The notes below the pieces were generated by a model. It saw only the letters and a list, made by a program, of their open reading frames with translations. It was not told the DNA's origin and made no database searches. The translations under genes and the position numbers were made by a program. Shown one piece after another: positions 42,374 to 53,294 of a stretch of 64,000 nucleotides of DNA. Positions within the stretch are counted from its first letter, which is position 1; the number at the start of each line of letters is the position of its first letter. This stretch comes from Myxococcales bacterium (GTDB taxonomy: Bacteria > Myxococcota > Myxococcia > Myxococcales > Myxococcaceae): the NCBI GenBank assembly GCA_020846875.1, contig JADLDB010000056.1, forward strand, positions 62,001-126,000. The letters are read 5' to 3'.

Positions 42374-43930
42374 TCACCAACCAGCGAGGTGGATCCACCC
42401 AAGCTCGCCTTCTCGCGTCGTCTCGCGCAGGAACCTCCCGCGAGGAATGCTCACCGGGTACCGGGGGAGGCGAAGCACGGACTTCGCTCCGTCGAGGTGC
42501 TGCAGCGCCGCCTCGCTGGCCACGAAGAGGCGGGGCCGCTCGCGCGAGACCTCCCCCGGGCTCGCCGGCCGCAAGGGGCGCTGAGAGTAGAAGGACAGCG
42601 CGAAGGTGGGTGCGACGTCGACGAGCACCAGCGGCTCCGAAGGAGGCAGCGCGCGCACCTCCGCCGCCACCTCGCGCCACGGCTGGTAGTCGAGCAGCCG
42701 CGGGTGAAGCCACGCCTGGTAGAGGAACAGGAAGCCCAGCGCGGAGCTCGCCGCCAGCGCGGCCGTGCGCAGCCACGCCTCACCAGCTCGCGTGACGGCC
42801 CAGGCGATCGCCGGGAGCGCCAACGCGAGGAGGATGAGCCACCCCCACCCGCCCGGAGGAAAGACGAGGGCCAGGAGGAGCAGCCCCAGCGCCGCCGCGC
42901 CCACCGCCAGAGCGGCGTACGCCCTCCGCCACGCCAGGAGCCCACCCTCGGAGAGCCGGAGGATTTCGCCAGCAGCCAACAGCGCCGCTGGGGGCGCCAC
43001 CCAGTACACGTACTGCGGCAGCTTGTAGCGGGAGAGGGAGATCACCGCGAACGTCAGCAGGAGCCACCACGCAGGGATCCGCTCGAGCCGCGCCGGCAGC
43101 GTCCGCTCGCGCCACAGGCGATGCGCCCCGCGCCCGAGGGCGGCGATCAGCAGCGGCGTCATCGGCCACAGCGCCCACAGCCCGGTGTGCAGGAAGTAGA
43201 GGGGGGTGGTGGAGTCCTGGAAGTCGCCGCCCCCGAGGATCCGCGCGAAGGCCTGCGTCCAGAGGAGGTAGCGGGCGCCGGAGGCTCCCTGTGCCGCGTA
43301 GAAGGGGATCACCAGCGCCGCGAAGAGGAGTGCGCCGAGGACGGCCCTTCCCCTCTCCCTCCATGGGGGAGAGGGAGGCTTCGTGCGCAGGAACTCGGGC
43401 AGCAGGGCCAGCACGACGATCCCCGGCCCCACCGGCCCCTTCGCCAGCACCGCCAGCGCCGCGAACAGCCACGCCAGAAGCCACCGCCGCTCCAGCGCCG
43501 CCCAGATCGCCCACGTCGTCATCGCCATCAGCGAGAGGTCGACCTTCGGATCCGCCACCGCGTGGTGCAGCGCCACCGAGCCCGACACGAAGGCCGCCGC
43601 GACCGCCCCCAGCCGCACGTCCTGGAGGCGCCTGCCCACGAAGAACGTCCCCAGCACCGTGAGGACCGCGAAGAGGATCGCCGGCAGCCGCGCCGCCACC
43701 GACGTCGGTCCCAGCACCGCCATCGCCAGCGCCTGCGCCCAGATCATCAGCGGCGGCTTGTTGATGAACGGCCCGTTCATGTCCTGGAGGTGCAGCCAGT
43801 CGCCGCGCACGAGGATCCGCGCCGCCACGTCGGCGTACTGGGCGGGATCGAACTCCATCACCTCGTCGCCCAAAGACAGCGCCGCGACGCAAAGGCAGAG
43901 CGCGACGACGAGAGCGAGGGGGCGTGGCAC
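42374..43930 (-). CDS. GT39/ArnT-like membrane glycosyltransferase
   Basis: 518 aa, ~12 hydrophobic segments. Start GTG 43930 (MPRPLALVVALCLCVAAL) is chosen; the frame further upstream lacks a TM-like start. The first loop DEVMEFDPAQYADVAARILVRGDWLHLQDM followed by FINKPPLMIW matches the acidic pair and P-P-L-x-x-W of ArnT/PMT-like enzymes, better than the 33141 paralogue. The C-terminal soluble part ends RFLRETTREGELGWIHLAG. Probably transfers a sugar from a polyprenyl carrier to a surface molecule. About 90 bp separate it from the divergent glycosylphosphotransferase gene. Confidence 0.85.
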   Translation of the reverse strand: MPRPLALVVALCLCVAALSLGDEVMEFDPAQYADVAARILVRGDWLHLQDMNGPFINKPPLMIWAQALAMAVLGPTSVAARLPAILFAVLTVLGTFFVGRRLQDVRLGAVAAAFVSGSVALHHAVADPKVDLSLMAMTTWAIWAALERRWLLAWLFAALAVLAKGPVGPGIVVLALLPEFLRTKPPSPPWRERGRAVLGALLFAALVIPFYAAQGASGARYLLWTQAFARILGGGDFQDSTTPLYFLHTGLWALWPMTPLLIAALGRGAHRLWRERTLPARLERIPAWWLLLTFAVISLSRYKLPQYVYWVAPPAALLAAGEILRLSEGGLLAWRRAYAALAVGAAALGLLLLALVFPPGGWGWLILLALALPAIAWAVTRAGEAWLRTAALAASSALGFLFLYQAWLHPRLLDYQPWREVAAEVRALPPSEPLVLVDVAPTFALSFYSQRPLRPASPGEVSRERPRLFVASEAALQHLDGAKSVLRLPRYPVSIPRGRFLRETTREGELGWIHLAGW

Positions 43931-44021
43931 CGCCCTGCGTGTACCACAGACACCGAGAATGCCCTGTCGTCCCGGGGGGTTGCCAGCCTCTGGCCGGACC
44001 GTGCTAGAGGCTTTCCCCGCC

Positions 44022-45410
44022 GTGTTCACGCGATTCCAGCGCTTCTACAACTCGATCAAGCTGCTGGCGGACGTGGCCACGCTGGCGGTGGCCTTCGCGG
44101 CGGCGTACCTGACCCGCTTCACCTTCTTCGCCTGGGAGTCGATCCCCCCTCCGGGCGACACCCTGGTGACGCTGGGCTTCGTGCTGGTGATCTTCCCGAT
44201 CATCTTCCGGGCGCAGGCGCTCTACACGACCAACCGCAACCGCTCGCACATCGGGGAGGTCTTCGAGATCTTCAAGGCGGTGGTGCTGGCCACGCTGGTG
44301 CTGGTGGCGGTCAGCTACTTCGTGCGCGAGCGCTACAGCCGGCTCACCATCCTCGTCTTCGCGGGCTACGCCTTCACCCTGGTGACGGCGGTGCGGCTCA
44401 CCACGCGCGCCCTCTTCAACTCGCTGCGGCGGAAGGGCGTCAACGTGAAGACGGTGCTGCTGGTGGGCGCGGGGGAGCTCGGCCAGCGCTTCATCGAGAC
44501 CATCGATCAACACCGCGAGCTGGGCTTCAAGGTGGTGGGGGCGCTCACCCGGCGTCCTGAGAAGGTGGGCAGCGAGGTGCACGGGGTGCCGGTGAAGGGC
44601 CTCTACACGGAGCTGGGCCGCGTGCTGGACGAGCAGCCGGTGGATCAGGTGGTGCTGGCGCTGCCGCTGGAGGAGCACGCCGCGCTCAAGGAGCTGATGG
44701 AGGAGCTGGCGCTGCGCACGGTGGACGTGAAGCTGTTGCCGGACTTGATCAGCTTCGTCACCCTGCGCGGGGGCCTCGAGGAGTTCGGCGGCCTGCCGAT
44801 CATCAGCCTGCAGGGCGCGCCGCTGGAAGGCTGGAACCTGATCGCCAAGCGCGCCTTCGACGTGATCTTCTCCGGGCTGGCGCTGCTGCTGCTGTCGCCG
44901 GTGATGGTGGTGCTGGCGGCGCTGGTGAAACTGACCAGCCGCGGGCCCGTCTTCTACGCCCAGGAGCGCATGGGCATGGATGGGCACCTCTTCAAGATGC
45001 TCAAGTTCCGCACCATGAAGGTGGACGCGGAGAAAGACGGCCCGCGCTTCGCCACCGAGGCGGACGATCGCAGGACGCCGGTGGGCGCCTTCCTGCGGCG
45101 CTCCTCGCTCGATGAATTGCCCCAGTTCTGGAACGTGCTGGTGGGGGACATGTCCCTGGTCGGCCCCCGCCCCGAGCGCCCCGTCTTCATCGAGGCCTTC
45201 AAGAAGCAGATCCCCCGCTACCACCTGCGGCACATGGTGAAGTCCGGCATCACCGGCTGGGCCCAGGTCAACGGGCTGCGCGGTGACACGTCGATCAAGG
45301 ATCGGATCGACTACGATCTCTATTACATCGAGAACTGGTCGCTCGCCTTCGACGTGAAGATCCTGGTGCGGACCGCGCTGGGCGGCTTCCTCTCGAAGAA
45401 CGCGTACTGA
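44022..45410 (+). CDS. Polyprenyl glycosylphosphotransferase (exopolysaccharide initiating enzyme)
   Basis: 462 aa, WbaP/EpsZ/ExoE type, which transfers a sugar-1-phosphate to undecaprenyl phosphate. Four N-terminal TM helices (about 10-125) and a Rossmann-like CoA-binding-like domain (VKTVLLVGAGELGQRFIETI) precede the C-terminal catalytic domain: a membrane hairpin (FDVIFSGLALLLLSPVMVV), GPVFYAQERMGMDG, FKMLKFRTM, LRRSSLDELPQFWNVLVGDMSLVGPRPE, SGITGWAQVNGLRG, and DYDLYYIENWSLAFDVKIL. Glucose-1-phosphate is the usual donor but galactose is possible. The GTG at 44022 starts at the conserved FTRFQRFY sequence; GTG 44001 is the alternative. Likely initiates the glycan built by the GT4 genes nearby. 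Confidence 0.92.
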   Translation: MFTRFQRFYNSIKLLADVATLAVAFAAAYLTRFTFFAWESIPPPGDTLVTLGFVLVIFPIIFRAQALYTTNRNRSHIGEVFEIFKAVVLATLVLVAVSYFVRERYSRLTILVFAGYAFTLVTAVRLTTRALFNSLRRKGVNVKTVLLVGAGELGQRFIETIDQHRELGFKVVGALTRRPEKVGSEVHGVPVKGLYTELGRVLDEQPVDQVVLALPLEEHAALKELMEELALRTVDVKLLPDLISFVTLRGGLEEFGGLPIISLQGAPLEGWNLIAKRAFDVIFSGLALLLLSPVMVVLAALVKLTSRGPVFYAQERMGMDGHLFKMLKFRTMKVDAEKDGPRFATEADDRRTPVGAFLRRSSLDELPQFWNVLVGDMSLVGPRPERPVFIEAFKKQIPRYHLRHMVKSGITGWAQVNGLRGDTSIKDRIDYDLYYIENWSLAFDVKILVRTALGGFLSKNAY

Positions 45411-45416
45411 CGGCCC

Positions 45417-45938
45417 ATGCTGCGCGCGCTCCTCCTCTTCCTGGCCCTCTCCCAGGCCGCTCCGCAGAAGGCGCCCCCTGGGCCCAGCCGCTCCGAGACG
45501 GCCAAGCTCTTCTTCCTCACCGGCGACCTCGCCAAGGCCCAGGAGATCGCCCGCGCCGGCGCCTCCTCGAAGGCGGACGGCAAGAAGTGCCAGGCGCTGG
45601 TCAAGCTGCTCGCCGAGTACGCCTTCCTCGCCGGCCGCATCGACGACTTCACCCCCGAGCAGGCCAGGCAGTTCCTGGAGCTCGACGCGAAGATCACCCC
45701 CGACGCGCGGGGGAAGCTGACGAAGCAGGCCCTCGAGCGCTTCGTCGACAGGCCCCTGTCCATCGCGAAGCTGCGGGCCGAAGCCGGCGATCGCGAAGGG
45801 GCCCGGGGCATCGCCCAGGACATCCTGAAGGTCGCTCCAAAGCACCCGGAAACGCTGGCGTTCCTCAAGTCCCTCGACGCGCCCGACGGCGGCGCCGCCA
45901 CGGGCCGGCCGGACGGTGGGCAATCGCCGCGGAAGTAG
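45417..45938 (+). CDS. Small exported protein, TPR-like
   Basis: 173 aa. A short signal peptide (MLRALLLFLALSQAAP), then helical sequence resembling one or two TPR-like units (TAKLFFLTGDLAKAQEIARAGA; RAEAGDREGARGIAQDILKVAPKHPETLAFLKSL). A glycine-rich tail ends it. 6 bp after the glycosylphosphotransferase and 17 bp before the next gene, so likely co-transcribed. Function unknown. Confidence 0.72.
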   Translation: MLRALLLFLALSQAAPQKAPPGPSRSETAKLFFLTGDLAKAQEIARAGASSKADGKKCQALVKLLAEYAFLAGRIDDFTPEQARQFLELDAKITPDARGKLTKQALERFVDRPLSIAKLRAEAGDREGARGIAQDILKVAPKHPETLAFLKSLDAPDGGAATGRPDGGQSPRK

Positions 45939-45955
45939 GGCGTTACAGAAGCGCC

Positions 45956-46660
45956 ATGCGCGCCCTGCTGCCCCTGACGACGCTCCTGTTGGCCTCCACC
46001 GCCTGCGCCGGGATCCACGGCAGCGGCACCATCGTGCAGGTGCGCGCCGAGGCGTTGCCGGGCTTCGACCAGGTCGACCTCGCGGGGGGCCTCGACGCGA
46101 TCATCCGCCGCGGCGCGCCGGGGGTGGTGCTGGAAGGGGACGACAACATCTTGGCGGCGTACGAGGTGAAGGTGGAAGGCGAGCTGCTCCGCATCCACCC
46201 GAAGGCCGGCGTGTCACTCACCCCGTCGCGCGAGGTGAAGGCCTTCATCTCGCTGCCTGATCTGCGCAAGGTGGTGGCCTCGGGCGGCGTGGACGTGCGG
46301 GTGGAGAACGGGGTGAGCAGCAGCCTGGCGCTGGAGCTCTCGGGCGGCGTGGAGCTGGAGGCGCGGGACGTGAAGCTGGCGGTGCTGCAGGTGCAGGCGT
46401 CGGGCGGGGTGCAGGTGGAGCTCTCTGGCGCGGCGGAGAGCGTCGATCTGCACCTCTCGGGAGGCGTCGACTTCGACGCCGAGCACCTCACGGCGCAGAC
46501 GGTGTTGGTGGACGCGTCAGGCGGCTGCGAGGTGGACGTGGTGGCCACCGAGTCGATCACCGGCAAGGCCTCGGGCGGCGTGGATCTCACCGTGCGGGGC
46601 AACCCGCCCAAGAGCCGCGTAGAGGGCGCGGGCGGCGCGTCGATCGAGTGGAAGGACTGA
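45956..46660 (+). CDS. Lipoprotein with DUF2807-type repeat domain (head GIN)
   Basis: 234 aa. The lipoprotein signal is MRALLPLTTLLLASTAC (lipobox ending at Cys17). The mature part begins IHGSGTIVQVRAEALPGFDQVDLAGGLDAII, typical of DUF2807. It continues as a regular repeat with an SGG turn about every 17-20 residues (ASGGVDV, LSGGVEL, ASGGVQV, LSGGVDF, ASGGCEV, ASGGVDL), which predicts a parallel beta-solenoid. Outer-membrane or periplasmic location is likely; the biochemical role of the family is not known. The start is ATG 45956, in a frame open further upstream but overlapping the previous gene there. Confidence 0.85.
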   Translation: MRALLPLTTLLLASTACAGIHGSGTIVQVRAEALPGFDQVDLAGGLDAIIRRGAPGVVLEGDDNILAAYEVKVEGELLRIHPKAGVSLTPSREVKAFISLPDLRKVVASGGVDVRVENGVSSSLALELSGGVELEARDVKLAVLQVQASGGVQVELSGAAESVDLHLSGGVDFDAEHLTAQTVLVDASGGCEVDVVATESITGKASGGVDLTVRGNPPKSRVEGAGGASIEWKD

Positions 46661-46734
46661 AGTCCCGCTGTCCTCTCGAGGGCGGCGCGCTTCCTCCAGT
46701 CGCTCATCACCGAGCTCCGGCCGGTGTGAGGACG

Positions 46735-46775
46735 AAAAAAGGGCGGCTCCAGCCTTCATCAAGCCGGAGCCGCCT
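46735..46775 (-). terminator. Intrinsic terminator for the ribonucleotide reductase gene
   Basis: A 9-bp perfect stem GGCGGCTCC (46742-46750) / GGAGCCGCC (46766-46774) with a 15-nt loop. On the minus strand the stem is followed by a run of six T (46735-46740). It lies ~145 bp past the nrdJ stop. The rest of 46661-46918 shows nothing else. Confidence 0.85.
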
Positions 46776-46918
46776 CCCCCTCCCGGAAATGAAGCGACAG
46801 GGATCGCTCGAAGGCCTCCCCCGTCTGGACCGGCTCTTCCCGGCCCCTTCGTGTTTCCTGGTGTCGCGTGGGCGGCGGCGAGCTCCCGCAAAGAAGCCCG
46901 CCGGCCGCGCACCCTCTT

Positions 46919-49699
<2,781 letters not shown>

Positions 49700-49922
49700 G
49701 GTGATCCCCTCCATAACGCTTCAGACGGCAGTGGGTGTGAACGGCGCGACGAGTTGGGTGAATTGGGTGGCTGGTTGAGAGTTGACTGCGAGTATGAGTG
49801 AAAGCCGACGAGTGCCTGCCGCCGCGCGGGATGAGGCCCCGGGGCGTGAAAGTCGCAAAAGGTAGGATTTGTCGTACCTGGGGACCCCTCCAGTCCCTGT
49901 CCCCCGCATCGGGAGGGGGGCG

Positions 49923-49953
49923 ATTAGTGCCAAAGGTCGTGGCCACCTGTCAA
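49923..49953 (-). promoter_or_regulatory. Probable nrdJ promoter
   Basis: On the minus strand a perfect -35 TTGACA (49948-49953) and a -10 candidate ACTAAT (49923-49928), spacer 19 bp, leave a ~215-nt leader before nrdJ. The -35 is convincing, the -10 and spacing weaker. Confidence 0.45.
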
Positions 49954-49961
49954 GCATCGAC

Positions 49962-50009
49962 CAACTAGATGTTGTGTCAATTTTTCTTCCGATACCCAAG
50001 GCTTAGGGT
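49962..50009 (-). promoter_or_regulatory. Pair of NrdR-box-like palindromes upstream of nrdJ
   Basis: Box 1 (49962-49977, minus strand ACACAACATCTAGTTG) and box 2 (49994-50009, ACCCTAAGCCTTGGGT) share the core CWA-N4-TWG of NrdR boxes. They are exactly 32 bp apart centre to centre, about three helical turns, as in known paired NrdR sites. They sit just upstream of the -35. Box 2 is degenerate. NrdR represses ribonucleotide reductase genes according to ATP/dATP level. NrdR itself is not encoded in the window. Confidence 0.6.
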
Positions 50010-50351
50010 GTTTTTGGCCTGTGGGAAACTCGCCCTTCCGCAGCCAGCCCCGGAAAATCGGCCTCTGCGCAGGGTTGTGCGCCCAGGTGGGACGATCCCC
50101 TCATGAAGCCGCCTGATGCATATGGTCACAGCAATACATGACTTTTCATGGCTCCCCATCGATCGGTGAAGTCGACTTTGCTGATTGTACGTGAGGCAAG
50201 GTGATCAGCTTTCCCTTGGAGACTTCAGGGAGAGGCCGGAAGGTCGGCCTCGCGGGCCGTTTTGCGCGAAGGCGTACCGTCAGCGAAGTCTTCCGTGGGG
50301 CTCACGAGAAAGCGCGCAAGCGCGGCGCGGTTTGAGTACACGAGATCGCCC

Positions 50352-50687
50352 ATGCCTCCTCCGTACGCGCGCCACCTCTTCGTGTGCACCAACCGTCGCC
50401 CCGACGGCAGCCCGCGCGGCTGCTGTGCTTCGAAGGGGGGCGACGAGGTGCGCCTGGAGTTCAAGCGCCAGCTCGACGCGCACGGGGTGAAGGGCGTGCG
50501 GGCCAACAACGCCGGCTGCCTCGACGCCTGCGAGCGCGGGGTGTCGGTGGTCGTCTACCCGGACGGCGTCTGGTACGGCGAGGTGACGGTGGCCGACGTG
50601 AAGGAGCTCGTCGAGGAGCACGTCATGGCGGGCCGGCCGGTGGAGCGCCTGCGGATGAAGCTGCCCATCGAGCGGAAGAAGGACTGA
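50352..50687 (+). CDS. Thioredoxin-like [2Fe-2S] ferredoxin
   Basis: 111 aa, TRX-Fd family. The cluster cysteines are C12, C24, C56 and C60 (VCTNRRP..RGCC..NAGCLDACERG), with the usual C-x11-C and C-x3-C spacing; C25 is extra. The fold continues VSVVVYPDGVWYGEVTVADVKELVEEHV, ending in a basic tail. It starts at ATG 50352; an open frame upstream is not needed. Likely a small electron carrier. It stands alone, divergent from nrdJ; a link to B12 or nucleotide reduction would be guesswork. Confidence 0.9.
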   Translation: MPPPYARHLFVCTNRRPDGSPRGCCASKGGDEVRLEFKRQLDAHGVKGVRANNAGCLDACERGVSVVVYPDGVWYGEVTVADVKELVEEHVMAGRPVERLRMKLPIERKKD

Positions 50688-50748
50688 CAGCGGGCCCTGC
50701 GGCTCGCGCTCCTGCGGATGCTGACGAAGAGGAAGCTTCTCCTGAGCA

Positions 50749-51690
50749 CTATCGCCGGGCGTCGTCCCAGGCGATGAGCTCGCTCACCCCCGACTCCAGG
50801 TACGGGCAGGCGCGGCGCAGCGCCAGGTAGGTTTCCTCGAGCAGCGCGCGGGGCGGGGGCCGCATCAAGGCACGCTGCGCCCGGCGCGGGGGCGCGTCGG
50901 GCTCGATCCCCTTCAGGACGATGGTGCGCAGCGACGGCGGCAGCACCGCCGCGGAGAGCGCCTCGAGCAGCACCTCCACCGGCGCTCGCGCGTCGAGTTG
51001 GCGCGGCTCCACCTCCACCTCGAGGAGAGCGAGGAAGCGGGCCGCCGGGACCAGGGAGAGGTGGCGGAGCACCCAGGTGGTGTGGACGGGCTCCTCGGCG
51101 GGGAGGAAGGGAAGGGTGAGGCTGGAGAGCAACCCCCACCGGTGCCAGCGCAGCTTCATCCGGCGCCCACCGAGGCGATTGCCCAGCTGCCAGCGGGCGA
51201 GCGGCCCCAACCAGGGGAGCGTGGAGGCAGGAGGTCGCTCCACCGCCGAAAGCCAGGTGCCGAGCGGGTGACCCTGCTCCAGCAGCCAGTCGGCCCAGAC
51301 GCGCCAGGGCCCGTCGGACTTCGGATCGGCGGCGATCGCCTCTTCGAGGCCCGGGTGCAGGGGGATCGTCTCCGTGGGGCCCTGCACGAAGCGGACGATG
51401 GTGGCGGCCAGGTCCAGCAGGTCCCCGGACGCCAGCACCACCGGCGTTCGCGCGTTCTTCCCGTTCACCAGCGTCCCGTTGGTGGACGAGCGATCCTCGG
51501 CGGTCCACCGTCCGTCCTCGCGGCGCGCCAGGCGGGCGTGCTGGCGGCTCACCAGGTAGCTGGGCAGGTTCCAGGCGCCGCCCTGCCGGCCGATGTCGAA
51601 GGGCGAGCGATCGAGGGGAACCCGAAGGCCGTCCTCCACGCCGGTGTGGCGCACGGCGGTGACGACCTCCAGGTGGGCGGCTTCGGCCAC
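50749..51690 (-). CDS. FHA-domain protein with TIGR02996 segment
   Basis: 313 aa. Residues ~20-105 are an FHA phosphothreonine-binding domain: SPFDIGRQ, LPSYLVSRQHARLARR (the S-x-x-H motif), DRSSTNGTLVNGK. A TIGR02996-type motif (EEAIAADPKSDGPWRVWADWLLEQGHPLG, ~115-145) follows, a short domain seen in myxobacteria and planctomycetes. The C-terminal ~160 residues are unassigned and leucine/arginine-rich. Starts at GTG 51690. Cytoplasmic; probably a reader of Ser/Thr kinase signalling. No kinase is adjacent. Divergent from a lipoprotein gene. Confidence 0.85.
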   Translation of the reverse strand: MAEAAHLEVVTAVRHTGVEDGLRVPLDRSPFDIGRQGGAWNLPSYLVSRQHARLARREDGRWTAEDRSSTNGTLVNGKNARTPVVLASGDLLDLAATIVRFVQGPTETIPLHPGLEEAIAADPKSDGPWRVWADWLLEQGHPLGTWLSAVERPPASTLPWLGPLARWQLGNRLGGRRMKLRWHRWGLLSSLTLPFLPAEEPVHTTWVLRHLSLVPAARFLALLEVEVEPRQLDARAPVEVLLEALSAAVLPPSLRTIVLKGIEPDAPPRRAQRALMRPPPRALLEETYLALRRACPYLESGVSELIAWDDARR

Positions 51691-51797
51691 GTCGTCGATT
51701 CTCGCGCGAAGCGGTGTGGGCGCGAAACCGCTGGCCAGTCATACTTCCCGCATATCGTTGCCGCGGAGGCAGCCCGAGCTGCCCGTGGAGGCCGCCG

Positions 51798-53288
51798 GTG
51801 GTGTTTCGCGTCGTGGTGTTGTGGCTTCTTGTCGCGCTGACCGGCTGCGCGCGCACGGGGCTGGTGGACTTCCCACCTGACACCGGCGGCGGCGCGGGCG
51901 GAGGCGGCCAGGGCGGGGGAACGGGAGGAGGAGGCGGCGGTCCTGCGTGTCTCTCCTTCGCCGGCCTCCAGGGGACGCAGCGGATCCTCCCCGGCACGGC
52001 CCGCGCCGCGCGCTTCACCAAGGACGCGCTCCTCATCGCCACGGAGCCGGGCGGGGAGGCGTTCCGGGTGGAGCTCCCGGGCCTCAGCGCGCGCCGCCTG
52101 GCCACCGACGTGGACGACGTGCAGCCGCTGGGGGAGTCGGGGCGCGTGCTGCTGCAGAAGGGAACTTCCTTCGGTTACCACCTGCGCGTCCTGGACGACG
52201 CCGGGGAGCGGCCGCTGGCGGACGAGGTGTGCGGCCACCTCGCCAGCCCGGCAGGAGACGTGCTCTTCACCGTCACCCGCTGCGACCTCGACTGGAACGG
52301 CACGCTGGAGCGGATCGACGTGGCCTCGGGGCTGCGCACCACCATCGCGACGCAGGCCTCGGGCTTCTCGATGGTGGTGCAGGGCGAACGCTTGGCGGTC
52401 GTGACCGGCGCGGGCGTGGACGCGCGCTGCTTCTGGGGGAGCGCGCGGTGTGAGCTGCGGACCCTGGCGGGTGGCCTGGTGGTGACCTCGGGCCTGGGCT
52501 GCCACCACCCCACCATCACCCGCGCCGGAGAGGTGCTTGCCCTGCGGCAGCCGGCGGGCTGCGCGGACGTCACGGTGCAGGATCTGCTGATCCGCCGCGC
52601 GGCCGGTGGTCCCTTCGACGTGCTGGCGCGGAGCATCAGCCCCGGACCCCACCAGCGCTGGGAGCTGGATCTCTCGCCTGATCAGCGGACGCTCCTCGCG
52701 CAGCGCAGGGGCGCCACCGGGGTGGACCAACTGGCGATCTGGATCGAAGAAGGGGCCGACCGCGTGCTCACCACCGGGGCGGTGGGCGCGGACGAGCTCC
52801 CGCCGGAGTTCCCGCTGCGGCGCTTCACCTCCTCGGGCGTGAACGTCGGCTTCTTCGCCAACACCGCGTCGGGGATCGAGCTGCGCGGCATTCCCACCGC
52901 GAGAGGCGCCGAGGTGCGGCTGGCCTCGGGGCTCACCCGGCTGCTCTCCGACTGGCCCGGCACCGAAGAGCTGGTGTTTCACCGCCCGGGCCCCACGCCG
53001 GATGTCCTGCTCGGGCACGCGGCCTCGGGCGCGGTCGCCGTCCTGTTCCCGGCGAGGGGCCAGACGCGGCTGCTGGGCGTGACTCCGGACGGGAGAGGGG
53101 CGGTGATCCTGGACGAGCTTCCCAGCTCCGGCGAGCTGCACTTCGCCCCGAGGCGTGGGCCGGCCCAGTCCCTGGGCACCTGGACGGTGTCGCACCTGAT
53201 CACCCCGGTGATGGATCCCGAAGGCTGCGCGGTGGTCTTCGACAGCGATCACGGCGGCGGCGGGACCTTCCTCGCGCGCCTGCCCTGA
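51798..53288 (+). CDS. Lipoprotein with Gly-rich linker and WD40/TolB-like body
   Basis: 496 aa. Start GTG 51798 has GGAGG 6 nt upstream. Signal VVFRVVVLWLLVALTGC ends in a lipobox with Cys17, followed by a Gly-rich linker (about 28-50). The body has repeated four-strand-like units (RRLATDVDDVQPLGESGRVLLQ; LDLSPDQRTLLAQRRG; LLGVTPDGRGAVILDELP), suggesting a TolB/WD40-type beta-propeller. Ends 7 bp from a convergent gene. Function unknown. Confidence 0.75.
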   Translation: MVFRVVVLWLLVALTGCARTGLVDFPPDTGGGAGGGGQGGGTGGGGGGPACLSFAGLQGTQRILPGTARAARFTKDALLIATEPGGEAFRVELPGLSARRLATDVDDVQPLGESGRVLLQKGTSFGYHLRVLDDAGERPLADEVCGHLASPAGDVLFTVTRCDLDWNGTLERIDVASGLRTTIATQASGFSMVVQGERLAVVTGAGVDARCFWGSARCELRTLAGGLVVTSGLGCHHPTITRAGEVLALRQPAGCADVTVQDLLIRRAAGGPFDVLARSISPGPHQRWELDLSPDQRTLLAQRRGATGVDQLAIWIEEGADRVLTTGAVGADELPPEFPLRRFTSSGVNVGFFANTASGIELRGIPTARGAEVRLASGLTRLLSDWPGTEELVFHRPGPTPDVLLGHAASGAVAVLFPARGQTRLLGVTPDGRGAVILDELPSSGELHFAPRRGPAQSLGTWTVSHLITPVMDPEGCAVVFDSDHGGGGTFLARLP

Positions 53289-53294
53289 CGGCCT

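Larger units (their letters stand above)
49700..50351. other. Divergent intergenic region between nrdJ and the ferredoxin gene
   Basis: 652 bp, more AT-rich around 49960-50200 than the rest of the window. It holds the nrdJ promoter and paired boxes (listed separately), a hairpin GGGGAC/GTCCCC at 49880-49904, and a perfect 7-bp stem-loop GAGGCCG-N6-CGGCCTC at 50232-50251. No credible gene and no B12-box sequence of a cobalamin riboswitch was seen. Confidence 0.6.

Noticed and set aside
49700-49920. A cobalamin riboswitch in the nrdJ leader
   Set aside because: No B12-box-like GCCACTG sequence in the right orientation and no matching conserved core was seen; only a CCCACTGCC resembling it. NrdR-type sites explain control better.
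49977-50159. A 60-codon minus-strand frame in the nrdJ upstream region
   Set aside because: Unusual composition, no ribosome-binding site, and it covers the NrdR-box pair; more likely regulatory DNA.
50232-50262. Perfect stem-loop followed downstream by TTTT as a terminator
   Set aside because: The T-run is not adjacent to the stem and there is no gene on the plus strand upstream to terminate; noted only as structure in the intergenic entry.
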